DNA from: Sphingobium boeckii
Lineage (GTDB): Bacteria; Pseudomonadota; Alphaproteobacteria; Sphingomonadales; Sphingomonadaceae
Assembly: GCF_014199215.1 (NCBI RefSeq)
Contig: NZ_JACIJC010000003.1
Span: 574,411 to 638,410, forward strand
Direction of reading: 5' to 3'
DNA length: 64,000 bases
Shown: positions 1-8,709 of the stretch, in pieces
Position numbering within the stretch: the first letter of the stretch is position 1
Layout: each line of letters opens with the position of its first letter
Notes under the pieces: generated by a model
The model's input: the letters and a program-made list of their open reading frames with translations, nothing else
Database searches by the model: none
What the model was told of the DNA's origin: nothing
Translations under genes and position numbers: made by a program

Positions 1-416
1 ATCATCTCGCTGCGCCTTTCATCGCTCAGAACCTGCACGCCGTCGAAGATCAGCGAGCGAACGCGGTCGGGTGCCAGAATGGCGAATTCCGCAGCCACCT
101 TCGCGCCCGTGTGCGAACCATAGACATCGATCTGTTCGATCCCGAGTGCATCGAGAAAGGCGGGCAGGACAGCAGCGAGATCGGCTATGTCCGGATTGTC
201 CAGCGGCAGCGCATCGCTGTCGCCATTGCCGGGCGTGTCCGGGGCGATGACCCGGACGTCACTGGCGAGATTGCGGATCAACCCTTCCAGTTGCTTTGAG
301 CTTCCTGGCGACGCGTGGAGCATCAGCAACGGCGCACCGCATCCGGCAGTGCGATAATGGATTTGTCCGTGAGCGACATCGACGAAGCCACGGCGCACGA
401 AAACAGGATCCGTCAT
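1..416 (-). CDS. Alpha/beta hydrolase, C-terminus cut by window edge
   Basis: The reading frame is open from an ATG at 416 to the window edge, so only about 138 N-terminal residues are visible. They show the alpha/beta hydrolase pattern: a first strand ending LLMLHASPGSSKQ (oxyanion region), then APDTPGNGDSD, then a nucleophile-elbow region reading YGSHTGAKVA, where Ser sits in the usual G-x-S-x-G neighbourhood but the first Gly is shifted. The expected Asp and His of the triad would lie outside the window. It follows the symporter gene by 52 bases on the same strand, so it probably belongs to the catabolic cluster as an ester, lactone or C-C hydrolase. The substrate cannot be read from the sequence. 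Confidence 0.8.
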   Translation of the reverse strand, partial: MTDPVFVRRGFVDVAHGQIHYRTAGCGAPLLMLHASPGSSKQLEGLIRNLASDVRVIAPDTPGNGDSDALPLDNPDIADLAAVLPAFLDALGIEQIDVYGSHTGAKVAAEFAILAPDRVRSLIFDGVQVLSDERRSEM

Positions 417-468
417 TGTTCACGTCCTTCCAAGGCCGTCGATGTGGCCCGGCAAGCGGCTTGCCTAA

Positions 469-1818
469 TCATTCTTCGCTCGTCGCATTGCCGGGCGCAG
501 TTGCGAGATGGAGTTTGCGCAGGAACAAACAGCCCAGGACGGCCAGCAGCGCGGGCAGGATCGACATGGAAATGCTGATGCCCGTCACGACAGCGGCAGG
601 CTGCGCGGAGACGCCTGCATTCTTGGCCGAAACATAGCCGACAACACCCAGAACCGTGCTGAAGATGAAGGTGCCGACCGCGAGGCTCGCTTTTTCCACC
701 ATCACGAACACACCCGCCAATATGCCTTCGCGCCCGGCCCCTCCCGCTTGCTTGCGTGAATGATCCATCGTGTCGGTGAGCACCGTGTAAAGACCGAAAA
801 ACACGCCGCCGCCGGCGGCGCCCTGAAACGCGGCCAGGATGGTAATCCACGGCGACGGATGCGCGGCGGGAACGAGGAACCAGCAGAACATGCCCGTGAC
901 GCTGGCCAAGGCCGCGGTCATCAATCCGTTACGGCGACCGATGCGACGGGCGATCTGCACCCAGATGACCTGCGAGGCCATCATCGCAATCATCTGCGCG
1001 AGAAACATGCCCCCCAACGCCTTGTCGCTCAGACCCAGCACGTAGCGCGTATAATAAGGCACCGAAGCCCCGTGCACGGCAATGCCCGTAAACATCATGA
1101 CCTTGAAGCCGATCAGATATTGAAAGGGGCGGTTTTGGCGCAGCGCACTGCCGGCCTCGCGGAAGGAAATGTGATCCCGTTTCACCGCAGCGCCCGCCGC
1201 ATCCACCTCGCCCGCTTCGGTATCGATCAGCCAAAAACTGATGATACCCCCCAAGGCGATGAGCACGGCGAGCGCCCAGGCGACTTCGCCGTGACCCGCA
1301 CGGTCGCTGCCCAGCGTCGCCAGCAGATAGGGGGCCGCCGACGTTGCGGCGAGTCCGCCCAGCGAGGCACCATAGACGCTGATCGTGATGAGATGAGAGC
1401 GCTCGTTAAAATCCTGCGTGATCGATCGCCCGAGCGCCAGATACGGAATTCGAAAAAGCGTATAGGCCGTCGAGTATAACAGAAGCGAGAAAGTGACGTA
1501 GAGAACCAGCGCCGCGCCGCTGAGGCTTTCCGGTATGTTGAACATCACGACCAGCGAAATGGCCGCCATGACGCCGCCGCCGAAAAGATAGGGCCGATGG
1601 CGGCCCCACCGTGTCCGCGTGCGATCACTGATCACGCCCATCAGAGGATCGAGCGCGGAATCATATACCCGTGATATCACGACGAGCATACCCGCCAAGC
1701 CCATCGCCAGGCCCAAGGAGTCCGTCATGAAACGGAGATGGAGCAGGCCCACGGCCCCCGTGAGCGCGGCGGTGGTGAAGGACCCCACGCCCCACCCGAT
1801 CATTGCATTTCGCTTCAT
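469..1818 (-). CDS. GPH-family (MelB-like) MFS cation:solute symporter
   Basis: A 449-residue inner-membrane protein with about twelve hydrophobic segments. The stretch between helices 2 and 3 reads SALDPLMGVISDRTRTRWGRHRPYLFG; this D-x-x-x-D-P-x-x-G-x-x-S-D-R-T-x-x-R-x-G-R-x-R-P pattern is the signature of the glycoside-pentoside-hexuronide:cation symporters. These carry sugars, glycosides or other polar compounds with Na+ or H+. It lies between the hydrolase and the secreted cupin gene on the same strand as the TonB receptor, so it is probably the inner-membrane step of the same uptake route. The substrate is not determined. Confidence 0.85.
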   Translation of the reverse strand: MKRNAMIGWGVGSFTTAALTGAVGLLHLRFMTDSLGLAMGLAGMLVVISRVYDSALDPLMGVISDRTRTRWGRHRPYLFGGGVMAAISLVVMFNIPESLSGAALVLYVTFSLLLYSTAYTLFRIPYLALGRSITQDFNERSHLITISVYGASLGGLAATSAAPYLLATLGSDRAGHGEVAWALAVLIALGGIISFWLIDTEAGEVDAAGAAVKRDHISFREAGSALRQNRPFQYLIGFKVMMFTGIAVHGASVPYYTRYVLGLSDKALGGMFLAQMIAMMASQVIWVQIARRIGRRNGLMTAALASVTGMFCWFLVPAAHPSPWITILAAFQGAAGGGVFFGLYTVLTDTMDHSRKQAGGAGREGILAGVFVMVEKASLAVGTFIFSTVLGVVGYVSAKNAGVSAQPAAVVTGISISMSILPALLAVLGCLFLRKLHLATAPGNATSEE

Positions 1819-1888
1819 AATCGCCTTGCTATCTGGAGGAATATTATCGGCTGTTGGATACCAGCCCGCGGACAGGCGAGATCGCTAT

Positions 1889-1920
1889 CCGCATGTCATA
1901 TGCGGCGCTTGAGCAAGCGC
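1889..1920 (-). terminator. Tandem small hairpins between symporter and cupin genes
   Basis: Two adjacent stem-loops: CCGCAT-N5-ATGCGG (1889-1905) and GCGCTT-gagc-AAGCGC (1905-1920). They lie about 50 bases after the stop of the cupin gene on the minus strand. There is no T-tract, so they may stabilise a 3' end rather than terminate. Confidence 0.3.
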
Positions 1921-1971
1921 GAGCGGGATGATCTTGAAAAAATGAAGCTCGGCCCATCCTTCAGCCGGTCA

Positions 1972-2532
1972 TCAAGCGGGATCGCGCCAGATCTTGCTGA
2001 TGTCGGAGCTGCCAGAAGCCGGGCAATATTCCTTGGGCAATTGGATCGCCGCCATGAAGGATCCTTCCGGTCCGGCGCGCGACACATGGCCCTTGCCGGT
2101 GCAATCCTCTGCAAAGGCGAGATCGCCGTGCATCAGGGTATGCACGGTGCCGTCGTGCAGTCCGATGTTCATCGTGCCGAAAAGCGGAATCAGCAGGGTT
2201 GGGTGCTGGGCGACATGAAAGTCGAAGCCAGTGCCGCCTGCGGAGCCGCCGAGCGTGACCCGGAAGGCCTTGCGACGGAGCAACTGTGATATCTCCTGCC
2301 CCTTGGGCTCATTGGTCGGAAGCTGCTCCGCGATCGTCAGGCCATCCGGGCCGGTGTAGAGATGGAAAATCCTCTTGAACCAAGGGATTGGCCCGGTGCC
2401 GTGAAAATCAAGTTCAGCGGTGAGCGGACGGGCGGCGGGCTCTGCGCCGCTGGCCGCGGTCGCAATGCCGGCGACGCCCAGGGCGCCGAGCATCGCGAAC
2501 AGATCACGCTTTCCAAGATCGATATTAGGCAT
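1972..2532 (-). CDS. Secreted cupin-fold protein
   Basis: A 186-residue protein. The N-terminus (NIDLGKRDLFAMLGALGVAGIATAASGA) looks like a signal peptide with cleavage near residue 30. The second half carries a beta-rich cupin core: FHVAQHPTLLIPLFGTMNIGLHDG, then HTLMHGDLAFAEDCTGKGHVSRAG. The motif D-x-T-G-x-G-H-x-S-R recurs in the 138-residue cupin at 3490-3906, so the two are distant paralogues. Neither strictly matches the classical metal-binding cupin motif. It sits directly downstream of the dioxygenase gene. A periplasmic binding or isomerising role in the cluster is inference only. Confidence 0.6.
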   Translation of the reverse strand: MPNIDLGKRDLFAMLGALGVAGIATAASGAEPAARPLTAELDFHGTGPIPWFKRIFHLYTGPDGLTIAEQLPTNEPKGQEISQLLRRKAFRVTLGGSAGGTGFDFHVAQHPTLLIPLFGTMNIGLHDGTVHTLMHGDLAFAEDCTGKGHVSRAGPEGSFMAAIQLPKEYCPASGSSDISKIWRDPA

Positions 2533-2591
2533 GTGCTTGCTCCTTGCTCAATGATACGAAAAACGTGCAGCGATCGGCCGCCTCGGGAAGA

Positions 2592-3443
2592 TCAGACTGT
2601 CTGGGCGTCCTTATGAAACACGCGCGGCTCGCTATCGGGGCGCTGCCAGATGATCGGCATTTCCTCGGGCGTCGGATGGGCACCCTCTTCCCGCGACAGG
2701 ATGTCGATGCCCGGAATGGGGGAAAGCCCCTCGCGCGGACACCAATAGCTGTCATCGCCGATGACGCGGACGGCAAGGCCGGTCCGCGGCACCGTATCGG
2801 ACATGTTGCCCTTGGAGAAATGCGGGATATCGACGTGGAACAGCACCGCGTCGCCCGGCTCCAAATCCCATGTAACGAACTTGAACGGGAAATCGGGGTT
2901 GTTCCGTTCCTTCTCGAAATCTGGAAAATGGAAAGTGCCGTCGCCGGCCGGACCGAAGCGCGAGCCTGTCTCCTGACAGAATTTATGATAGCCCGCCACG
3001 AACTCGATCTGGCCATTGGTCTTGTTGACCGGCGACAGCGCGATCCAGATATTGGGGATCATCGAACCGGTGAACGGCCAAAGGTGATCGGCGTGCCATT
3101 GCATGATGCTGGGGGAAAGCGGCGGCTTGTGGAACAGATGATCGTGAAACATCTGGATCGTGTCCGCCCCGATCGTGCGACCAACCACTTCACCCACCGG
3201 ACCATTCAAGATGAAGTCGCGGAACGGACCTTGCCTCTGCCAGATATTGGAGACGCTGGTCATCGCGCCGTGGGACATGCTGAGCAAGCCCCAGTCAGCC
3301 GGATTTTCGGCCACGTCTCGAGCGCCCTTGCTCAATGCCTCCACCCACTCCTGGTCGAACATCTGACGCAGGCATAGGACGCCATCGCGCTCATAGTCAT
3401 CCATATGCTGTTGGGTGATCGGGTTTAACGGATGCTTATTCAC
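2592..3443 (-). CDS. Phytanoyl-CoA dioxygenase family Fe(II)/2-oxoglutarate oxygenase
   Basis: A 283-residue protein. The start is a GTG at 3443, preceded by TTGAGGAA eight bases upstream; longer readings of the frame lack such a site. The Fe(II) facial triad is visible as H117-A-D119 (QWHADH) and a distal His in LFHVDIPHFS (His203 or His208). Arg220 in VPRTGLAV is a likely 2-oxoglutarate ligand. Family members hydroxylate unactivated C-H bonds using O2 and 2-oxoglutarate; bacterial members act on many small molecules, so a phytanoyl substrate should not be assumed. It lies between two related cupins in the TonB-receptor cluster, consistent with the first oxidative step of a catabolic route. 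Confidence 0.8.
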   Translation of the reverse strand: MNKHPLNPITQQHMDDYERDGVLCLRQMFDQEWVEALSKGARDVAENPADWGLLSMSHGAMTSVSNIWQRQGPFRDFILNGPVGEVVGRTIGADTIQMFHDHLFHKPPLSPSIMQWHADHLWPFTGSMIPNIWIALSPVNKTNGQIEFVAGYHKFCQETGSRFGPAGDGTFHFPDFEKERNNPDFPFKFVTWDLEPGDAVLFHVDIPHFSKGNMSDTVPRTGLAVRVIGDDSYWCPREGLSPIPGIDILSREEGAHPTPEEMPIIWQRPDSEPRVFHKDAQTV

Positions 3444-3489
3444 GTGAAATTTCCTCAATGAAAGAGATGAGCCGGCACAAAGGACTTGA

Positions 3490-3906
3490 TCAGATGATGC
3501 CAAGCTGCGTTTTGAAATCGAGCGCGCTTTTCTCGTCCAGGCCGACGCCGATGACGATGCTCGGCTCGATCGAGACCGTCCGGGACCGATGCCCCGGCCC
3601 CGTATCGTCCAGAAATATGGTGAGCGATCCCAGTTCCAGCACGCGCCGTTCGCCGCTTCCGGCCTGAACCTCCCACGCACCTTGCAGCACGATGGACATC
3701 ATGGGGTTGCCGGCCGTGTGCCAAGGCCCGAAATCATCGGTCGGCAGATGGCCCTCGCCCCCCGTGACGCCCCAAGTCCGCCCGGTCTGGACGTTGGTCC
3801 AGGTTGACGCACCATCCTCCCCGATGATCTTGGCCATCATCGGGAGTGTCACCCGGCCGATCTTCGAAGTGCCGTCCGCACCGACGTAAACGCAATATGC
3901 TTCCAT
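3490..3906 (-). CDS. Small cupin-domain protein
   Basis: A 138-residue cytoplasmic-looking protein. ATG at 3906 was chosen because GGAGAGG lies five bases upstream; an upstream start in the frame has no such site. The core reads PWHTAGNPMMSIVLQGAWEVQAG followed by LELGSLTIFLDDTGPGHRSR, a cupin beta-barrel with a His in the first motif. It shares the D-x-T-G-x-G-H-x-S-R signature with the secreted cupin at 1972-2532. It is the first gene after the TonB receptor on the minus strand, with 46 bases between this gene's end and the dioxygenase start. Function unknown; a co-catalyst or isomerase of the cluster is plausible. Confidence 0.6.
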   Translation of the reverse strand: MEAYCVYVGADGTSKIGRVTLPMMAKIIGEDGASTWTNVQTGRTWGVTGGEGHLPTDDFGPWHTAGNPMMSIVLQGAWEVQAGSGERRVLELGSLTIFLDDTGPGHRSRTVSIEPSIVIGVGLDEKSALDFKTQLGII

Positions 3907-3976
3907 GTCCGCCTCTCCAGGGACTGATCTCGATATGCTGGAGCGCCACTTCTTCCGGAGGCGGCGCTCCACCTCG

Positions 3977-6460
3977 TCAGAATTTGATGCTGCCTTTCAA
4001 TCCGAAGGTCCTGAGGTCGCGCAACTGCGCGTAGGCACCGCTGGGCACAGTACGGGTGAAGGCGGCCGGCGCGCTCAACGTCTGCGTAATGAGGCTGTAA
4101 TAGGCCTCGCTGTTGAACAGGTTGGTGACGAAGCCCTGCAGCGAGAACCTCTCCGTCTGGACTCCGAGCGTGACATTGACGTTGGTCACATCCGGCCCCT
4201 TCAGCAGGTTCGAAATGTCCGCATAGGCGCCGGATTTGTAAGTAAAATCGACCCGGCCGATCAAATCCACATTCTTCTGCGGAATGAGCGCCGTGACATA
4301 CTCCACCGCTGCAGTGCCGGACCATTTGGAAACCAGCGGGGTCTGGTTGCCCTTGAAGCCGAAAAGACCGGTCAGATTGGAGATCGGACCATTCGCCGCG
4401 TTGGAAATCTCCGAATCGATATAGGCACCGCCGAGATCCAGCGTCAGCCCGCGAGCCAGTCTGAAGCCCAGATCGATTTCAGCGCCTTTCAGGACCGTGC
4501 GCCCCGTATTGCTGGAGACGACGAAGGAGAATTCCGTGGCTGGCGTGCCGCTGGTATAGCGAAACTGCTGCTGATTGATCTGGTTGGTCCAAAGCGCATA
4601 GAATGCTGCAATCTGGTATGTCAGCTTGTTATCAAGCGTTGTCCCCTTGAACCCGACCTCGTAATTGTCCAGCTTTTCGGGGCTTACGACGACGCCGATG
4701 TTGTTCGCCTGAGCGACGGGCAAGGCCTCCGGCCTCTGCGTCAGCAATGTGGTGTTGAAGACGCCTGGATTTATGCCCTTGGAGTAGGAGGCATACATCA
4801 TCGTATCAGTGTTTGGCTTATATTGAACGATGACGCGCGGCGCGAAATTCTTGTAGACCGCACCGACCACCTTATCGTCATACTCATATCGACCTGGCGT
4901 CACGCCCAGAATTTGCGCGTTACCTGCGCTGATCGTCGTTCCGGCCGGGCCAGCGTAGGAGGCTATGCGATCGACCTGATAGCGCCCGTCGAAATTGACG
5001 CTGAACTTCTCGGAAATATCATAGCCCAGGCCAAAGAATGCGCCGAACGTCCGCGCCCCGGATTTTCCCGAAGCGTTCATCAGCAGGCCGTTATTGACCC
5101 GAAGACCCGAATTGGGCCCGAACGAACCTTGGCTTTTCATATCGAGATAGCTCGCGCCCACGGTTGCGTGGAATGGCCCGCCATTCTCCAGCGTCACACG
5201 GAGTTCCTGCGAATAATCGCGCTGCACGCTGTCGATCAGCACGAAGGCGCCATATCCGCCGGCATTGGCGGCATCGAAGTTGGTCGAGCCGAGGTTATCG
5301 GAATCAGCGACTTCGCTATACCAGGTCTTGTTATAGCCGGTCAGCGAGGAGACCGTCAGGCCGGTATCGCCAATCTCCCAATCCAGTCCGAGATGCGCAT
5401 GATAGGTGCGGCTGACCAGCCCAAGATTCTGCGGACCATCGGCAGGATCGATGAGCCGGCCGGCGGGATTGCGCAGCGACGCGAGGAAACTGGGCGTCGG
5501 GATGGACTGGGCTGGCGTGTAGGGCGACAGCTTCGGCGCGGTGCCGCAGATGAAGGGATTTCCATTGACCACGCAGTTCGACTGGCTGATCGAAACCAGC
5601 GCGCCGCTGTCGTCCCGGATGGTTGTCGCCGAGATGAGGCCTTGCGCGGGCGCGCCGTCCTTATTCTCGACCATGAAGCCGAACAATTTGGCCGTGAAAT
5701 TTTCGGTCGGCTTGGCGACCAGAAGAAGCGATCCGGTCTTGGTGGTCTGATTGCCGAGCGTGGTGTTGGGATCCGCGTAATTCTTGTAGGATCCATGCTT
5801 GCCGTTGGCGCGCGCCACCACACGGAAGCCGAGCTTTTCACCCAGGATCGGACCGCTCAATTCTACAATGGCGTCATAGTTGGCGCGCGTGCCGACCATG
5901 CCCGAAATGCTGCCGGTAAGCTCTTCGGATGGCAGCTTGTTCACGACATTGATCGCGCCCGCAAAGGTCTGACGGCCGAAATAGGCGGACTGCGGCCCTT
6001 TGATGATTTCGATGCGCTCGGGCGACGTGATGGTTTGAAGCGCGACGGGCGAGGAGACGGGCACGCCGTCGATGAATACGGACACGGTCTGCAGATTGCC
6101 CGTTGTGGGCGCGATCCCGCGCAGCGAGATGGCCTGAAAAGAGCGATCCGAACGGCCGCCGTTGGACGCCTGATTCACCACATTGGCACCGGGAACGCTC
6201 TGCGACAGATCCTGCAGATTAACGATGTTTCGCGCTGCCAGTTCGTCGCCCGAGAAAGCGGCGATGGCGACGGGCGTATCCAGGAGGTTTTCCTCTTTGC
6301 GACGCGCTGTCACCAGAATTTCCCCGGAATAGACCTCGTCTTCTCCCACCGCGGTTTGCGAAGTCTGCGCCTCAACACCGCCAGACGCCAAAAAAGCCGT
6401 GCACATCGCGACCGAGGAAAGACCCTGAAACATCGATTTTCTAAATGCAGATTTCTTCAT
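3977..6460 (-). CDS. TonB-dependent outer-membrane receptor
   Basis: An 827-residue receptor. ATG at 6460 has AGGGGAC seven bases upstream, and the N-terminus (MKKSAFRKSMFQGLSSVAMCTAFLASGGVEAQ) is a signal peptide. EILVTARRKEENLLDTPVAIAAFSGDEL marks the TonB box and plug start (about residues 48-75); SLRGIAPTTGN and FIDGVPVSS lie in the plug. The C-terminus ends GLKGSIKF, the typical terminal aromatic beta-strand. It belongs to the large sphingomonad receptor family for iron chelates and organic substrates. No FecI/FecR pair is adjacent and the neighbours are catabolic, so uptake of an organic substrate is more likely than a siderophore. The divergent LysR gene is its probable regulator. Confidence 0.92.
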   Translation of the reverse strand: MKKSAFRKSMFQGLSSVAMCTAFLASGGVEAQTSQTAVGEDEVYSGEILVTARRKEENLLDTPVAIAAFSGDELAARNIVNLQDLSQSVPGANVVNQASNGGRSDRSFQAISLRGIAPTTGNLQTVSVFIDGVPVSSPVALQTITSPERIEIIKGPQSAYFGRQTFAGAINVVNKLPSEELTGSISGMVGTRANYDAIVELSGPILGEKLGFRVVARANGKHGSYKNYADPNTTLGNQTTKTGSLLLVAKPTENFTAKLFGFMVENKDGAPAQGLISATTIRDDSGALVSISQSNCVVNGNPFICGTAPKLSPYTPAQSIPTPSFLASLRNPAGRLIDPADGPQNLGLVSRTYHAHLGLDWEIGDTGLTVSSLTGYNKTWYSEVADSDNLGSTNFDAANAGGYGAFVLIDSVQRDYSQELRVTLENGGPFHATVGASYLDMKSQGSFGPNSGLRVNNGLLMNASGKSGARTFGAFFGLGYDISEKFSVNFDGRYQVDRIASYAGPAGTTISAGNAQILGVTPGRYEYDDKVVGAVYKNFAPRVIVQYKPNTDTMMYASYSKGINPGVFNTTLLTQRPEALPVAQANNIGVVVSPEKLDNYEVGFKGTTLDNKLTYQIAAFYALWTNQINQQQFRYTSGTPATEFSFVVSSNTGRTVLKGAEIDLGFRLARGLTLDLGGAYIDSEISNAANGPISNLTGLFGFKGNQTPLVSKWSGTAAVEYVTALIPQKNVDLIGRVDFTYKSGAYADISNLLKGPDVTNVNVTLGVQTERFSLQGFVTNLFNSEAYYSLITQTLSAPAAFTRTVPSGAYAQLRDLRTFGLKGSIKF

Positions 6461-7114
6461 TGAACGTCCCCTTATAAATTTGAATTTACATGGCATTAAA
6501 TAGATATTATTTTTCTGGCGTGTTTACGTTTTTACTTATGAATAATTCAAATTATTTCGATCAAAGCTTTTCATGTAATTGCCATTGCATTTTATCTTGA
6601 AGATCGCAAAATCCACAAGGCATATTTATTCATTTTAATTTGCAAGATTTACATTAATTTTCATAATATATGTTCGTGATTTCCATATTTACACAATTGA
6701 AAGTGATTTCATCATATAATAATGACGTTGTTCAAATATATATTGAATTAATACAAGTGATATTTAGTTTATTTATGGGTGATAAATTTCTTATATTATA
6801 GATCATATCATTGTGTGGCCAACAATACTTATTGTTACTGTCTCGTTACACTGTCCCCACTGAAAATAATGTCGACGCCGCTCTGACTTGTATCCACCTG
6901 CCGAAAAATATGAGGGGAACGGCTACGCACGCGGGCAAATCTCGAGCATATTCTGTTGCAAAGGCCGACGAGGGTTGCCGTCGAGCGAACGCTAAACCTG
7001 TCCGTCCCGATCCGCGTTTGCGGCCGGTCAGGCTGCATCGGCATTTGAAGCGAAGAGCCGGCTTTGCGGTCAAGCAAGCCCTGGGCCGGCTAGGGACACC
7101 AACGGGAATTCCGG
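6461..7114. other. AT-rich divergent intergenic region (no gene)
   Basis: About 650 bases without a convincing gene between the TonB receptor and the LysR gene. A hand count gives 73 G/C in 300 bases (about 24%) over 6541-6840, far below the surrounding genes. Composition returns to normal near 6850. Small reading frames in 6811-7164 overlap each other on both strands and resemble no family. The segment must carry the divergent promoters. Confidence 0.7.
6810..6836. promoter_or_regulatory. Overlapping dyads, candidate LysR-type operator
   Basis: ATTGT (6810-6814), seven bases, ACAAT (6822-6826) form a dyad containing the T-N11-A arrangement typical of LysR-type sites. The second arm is reused in AACAAT-N4-ATTGTT (6821-6836). 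The site lies at the right edge of the AT-rich block. Binding by the adjacent LysR protein is inference. Confidence 0.4.
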
Positions 7115-8023
7115 ATGAATATTGTGAAGCTGGAGCGAATGGTGGCAGTTTACGAATCGCGTAGCGTGAGCAAAGCTGCGCTTGGGCTGGGAATGTCGCA
7201 GCCGGCGCTGACCCTGAGCATCCAGCAACTGGAGGATGAGCTCAAAGTGCGCTTGTTCGATCGCGGTCCGGGCGGACTTGAGCCTACGGCGATGTGCGAG
7301 AAGCTGGTCAGCCGCGCACGGCTCATCATCAGTGAGCAGGACCGGCTGTTGGCGGATGTCCGGGATCAGGGTCTGAACCAGGTGATCACGTTCGGCGTGC
7401 ATTCCGGAATGCTGCACGATGGATTTGCAAGATGCGTCGCGGAATTTTCGCACGTCGTGCCGGATGCCACGCTCTGTATCGAAGCAGGTTATAGTCCGGA
7501 ATTGATAGATCTTCTCCGCCAGGGCAAACTCGATTTCGCCTATTGCACGCTTCCCCTGGGCGCGTCTGATGACAAGACTTTGTTTTTCGAGCCAAGGATG
7601 CTTCTCAACTATTCGGTTGTCGTGCAATCGGATCATCCCATATTCGAGGATATGGCGAAGGGGCAGCGAAAGCGCTATCCATGGGTTATCTTCCAGCCCA
7701 GAGGCCAGCCGGATGGCTTTCCCACGACCGACAATATCGAGGAGGTTCTGGTGCAAACGGGCTTTGGCCAGGCAAGCCAGGAGGTGCGCACGTCATCAAT
7801 GAGTGTGATCGAACTGCTCGTCCTGCGAGGCCGGCACATAGGCGTGATCGCAGACGATATCGTGGCCCCGGAACTGGCGGCGGGACGGCTGAAGCGCCTT
7901 CCCCATTCGCCATGGAACGCCGTGCAGATGGGCTTTGTCAGCATTCAGGGAAAATATGAAACCTCGGCCGTCGCCAAGCTGAAGACCCTGCTTCGCGACA
8001 TGGAGCCCGTGGTAACGAGATGA
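7115..8023 (+). CDS. LysR-family transcriptional regulator
   Basis: A 302-residue LysR-type regulator. Residues about 1-60 form the winged HTH (MNIVKLERMVAVYESRSVSKAALGLGMSQPALTLSIQQLEDEL, then LFDRGPGGLEPT). Residues about 90-300 are the periplasmic-binding-like effector domain. It is transcribed divergently from the TonB receptor cluster, the classical arrangement for a LysR activator of a catabolic operon. The operator is probably in the AT-rich intergenic region. The effector is unknown and may be the imported substrate or a product. Confidence 0.9.
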   Translation: MNIVKLERMVAVYESRSVSKAALGLGMSQPALTLSIQQLEDELKVRLFDRGPGGLEPTAMCEKLVSRARLIISEQDRLLADVRDQGLNQVITFGVHSGMLHDGFARCVAEFSHVVPDATLCIEAGYSPELIDLLRQGKLDFAYCTLPLGASDDKTLFFEPRMLLNYSVVVQSDHPIFEDMAKGQRKRYPWVIFQPRGQPDGFPTTDNIEEVLVQTGFGQASQEVRTSSMSVIELLVLRGRHIGVIADDIVAPELAAGRLKRLPHSPWNAVQMGFVSIQGKYETSAVAKLKTLLRDMEPVVTR

Positions 8024-8135
8024 TGACGCGTTCAGGCGAGCCTGCGGAAACAGCGGAACGGCATGACACAGCATCAGGCATTGTATGCTGCGATGGCGGC
8101 GCATAGTCTCTGGGCGACTGACCTTGGGGGAATAT

Positions 8136-8672
8136 ATGCGCGTCCGGAAATTATCGACCATCGCTGCCACGGCCTCGCTCTTGCTGCTGGGCGGATGCCT
8201 TCAGGGCGATTCCGATGTCATCCCCGATGACAAGCGCGCAGCCCCCTTTGCGATGGGCCATTATGAATCGTGCGAAGCCGGCGAGTGCAAGAACGCCTTT
8301 TTGTATCGCGATCCGGAGACCAAGGGCTATGTGCTGATCCGCGGCGATGAAGCCAATGTGGCCGAAGCCGCGCCTCTCGGCGGCAGGCGCTATCTGATCC
8401 ATGCCGCGTCTGCCAGCAACAGCGCATTGCTGGTGGCCGAAAGGGTGTCCGACGAAAAATTCATCGTCCGCCAGCCCGATTGCGATCGCATCAAGGGCGC
8501 GCTTGAGCCTTATCTTAACGCGCATCCGGAACTTCATGCCGAGGATGATGTGTGCAAGGTGGAGAATTGGGATCAGGCCATGGCCTATATCGCGCTGATC
8601 GATAAGCGCGCGCCGGGTGCCTATGATCCGGACAAGGAACTTACGTTGACGCTCAAACGCAAGGTGGATTGA
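8136..8672 (+). CDS. Small hypothetical lipoprotein
   Basis: A 178-residue protein whose ATG at 8136 has GGGGGAA just upstream. The N-terminus MRVRKLSTIAATASLLLLGGC is a lipoprotein signal with the acylated Cys at residue 21. The mature part has an internal Cys pair in YESCEAGECKNAF and two further Cys (QPDCDRIKG, DDVCKVENW), suggesting disulfides. No family was recognised. It stands alone between the LysR gene and the convergent metallo-hydrolase gene. Envelope location is supported; function is not. Confidence 0.7.
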   Translation: MRVRKLSTIAATASLLLLGGCLQGDSDVIPDDKRAAPFAMGHYESCEAGECKNAFLYRDPETKGYVLIRGDEANVAEAAPLGGRRYLIHAASASNSALLVAERVSDEKFIVRQPDCDRIKGALEPYLNAHPELHAEDDVCKVENWDQAMAYIALIDKRAPGAYDPDKELTLTLKRKVD

Positions 8673-8709
8673 CGGGCTTAGGCAGGCTCAGCCCGCACGG
8701 ATGCCGGAC

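Noticed and set aside
3905..6463. 852-codon open frame on the plus strand opposite the TonB receptor
   Set aside because: It is an antisense shadow of a clear receptor; its translation has no family features and no ribosome site.
6953..6962. CTGTTGCAAA, resembling the core of IS6-family terminal repeats
   Set aside because: Only ten bases match, there is no partner repeat, and no transposase fragment was recognised nearby.
6811..7164. Small frames upstream of lysR
   Set aside because: They overlap on both strands, run into lysR, and show no conserved features.
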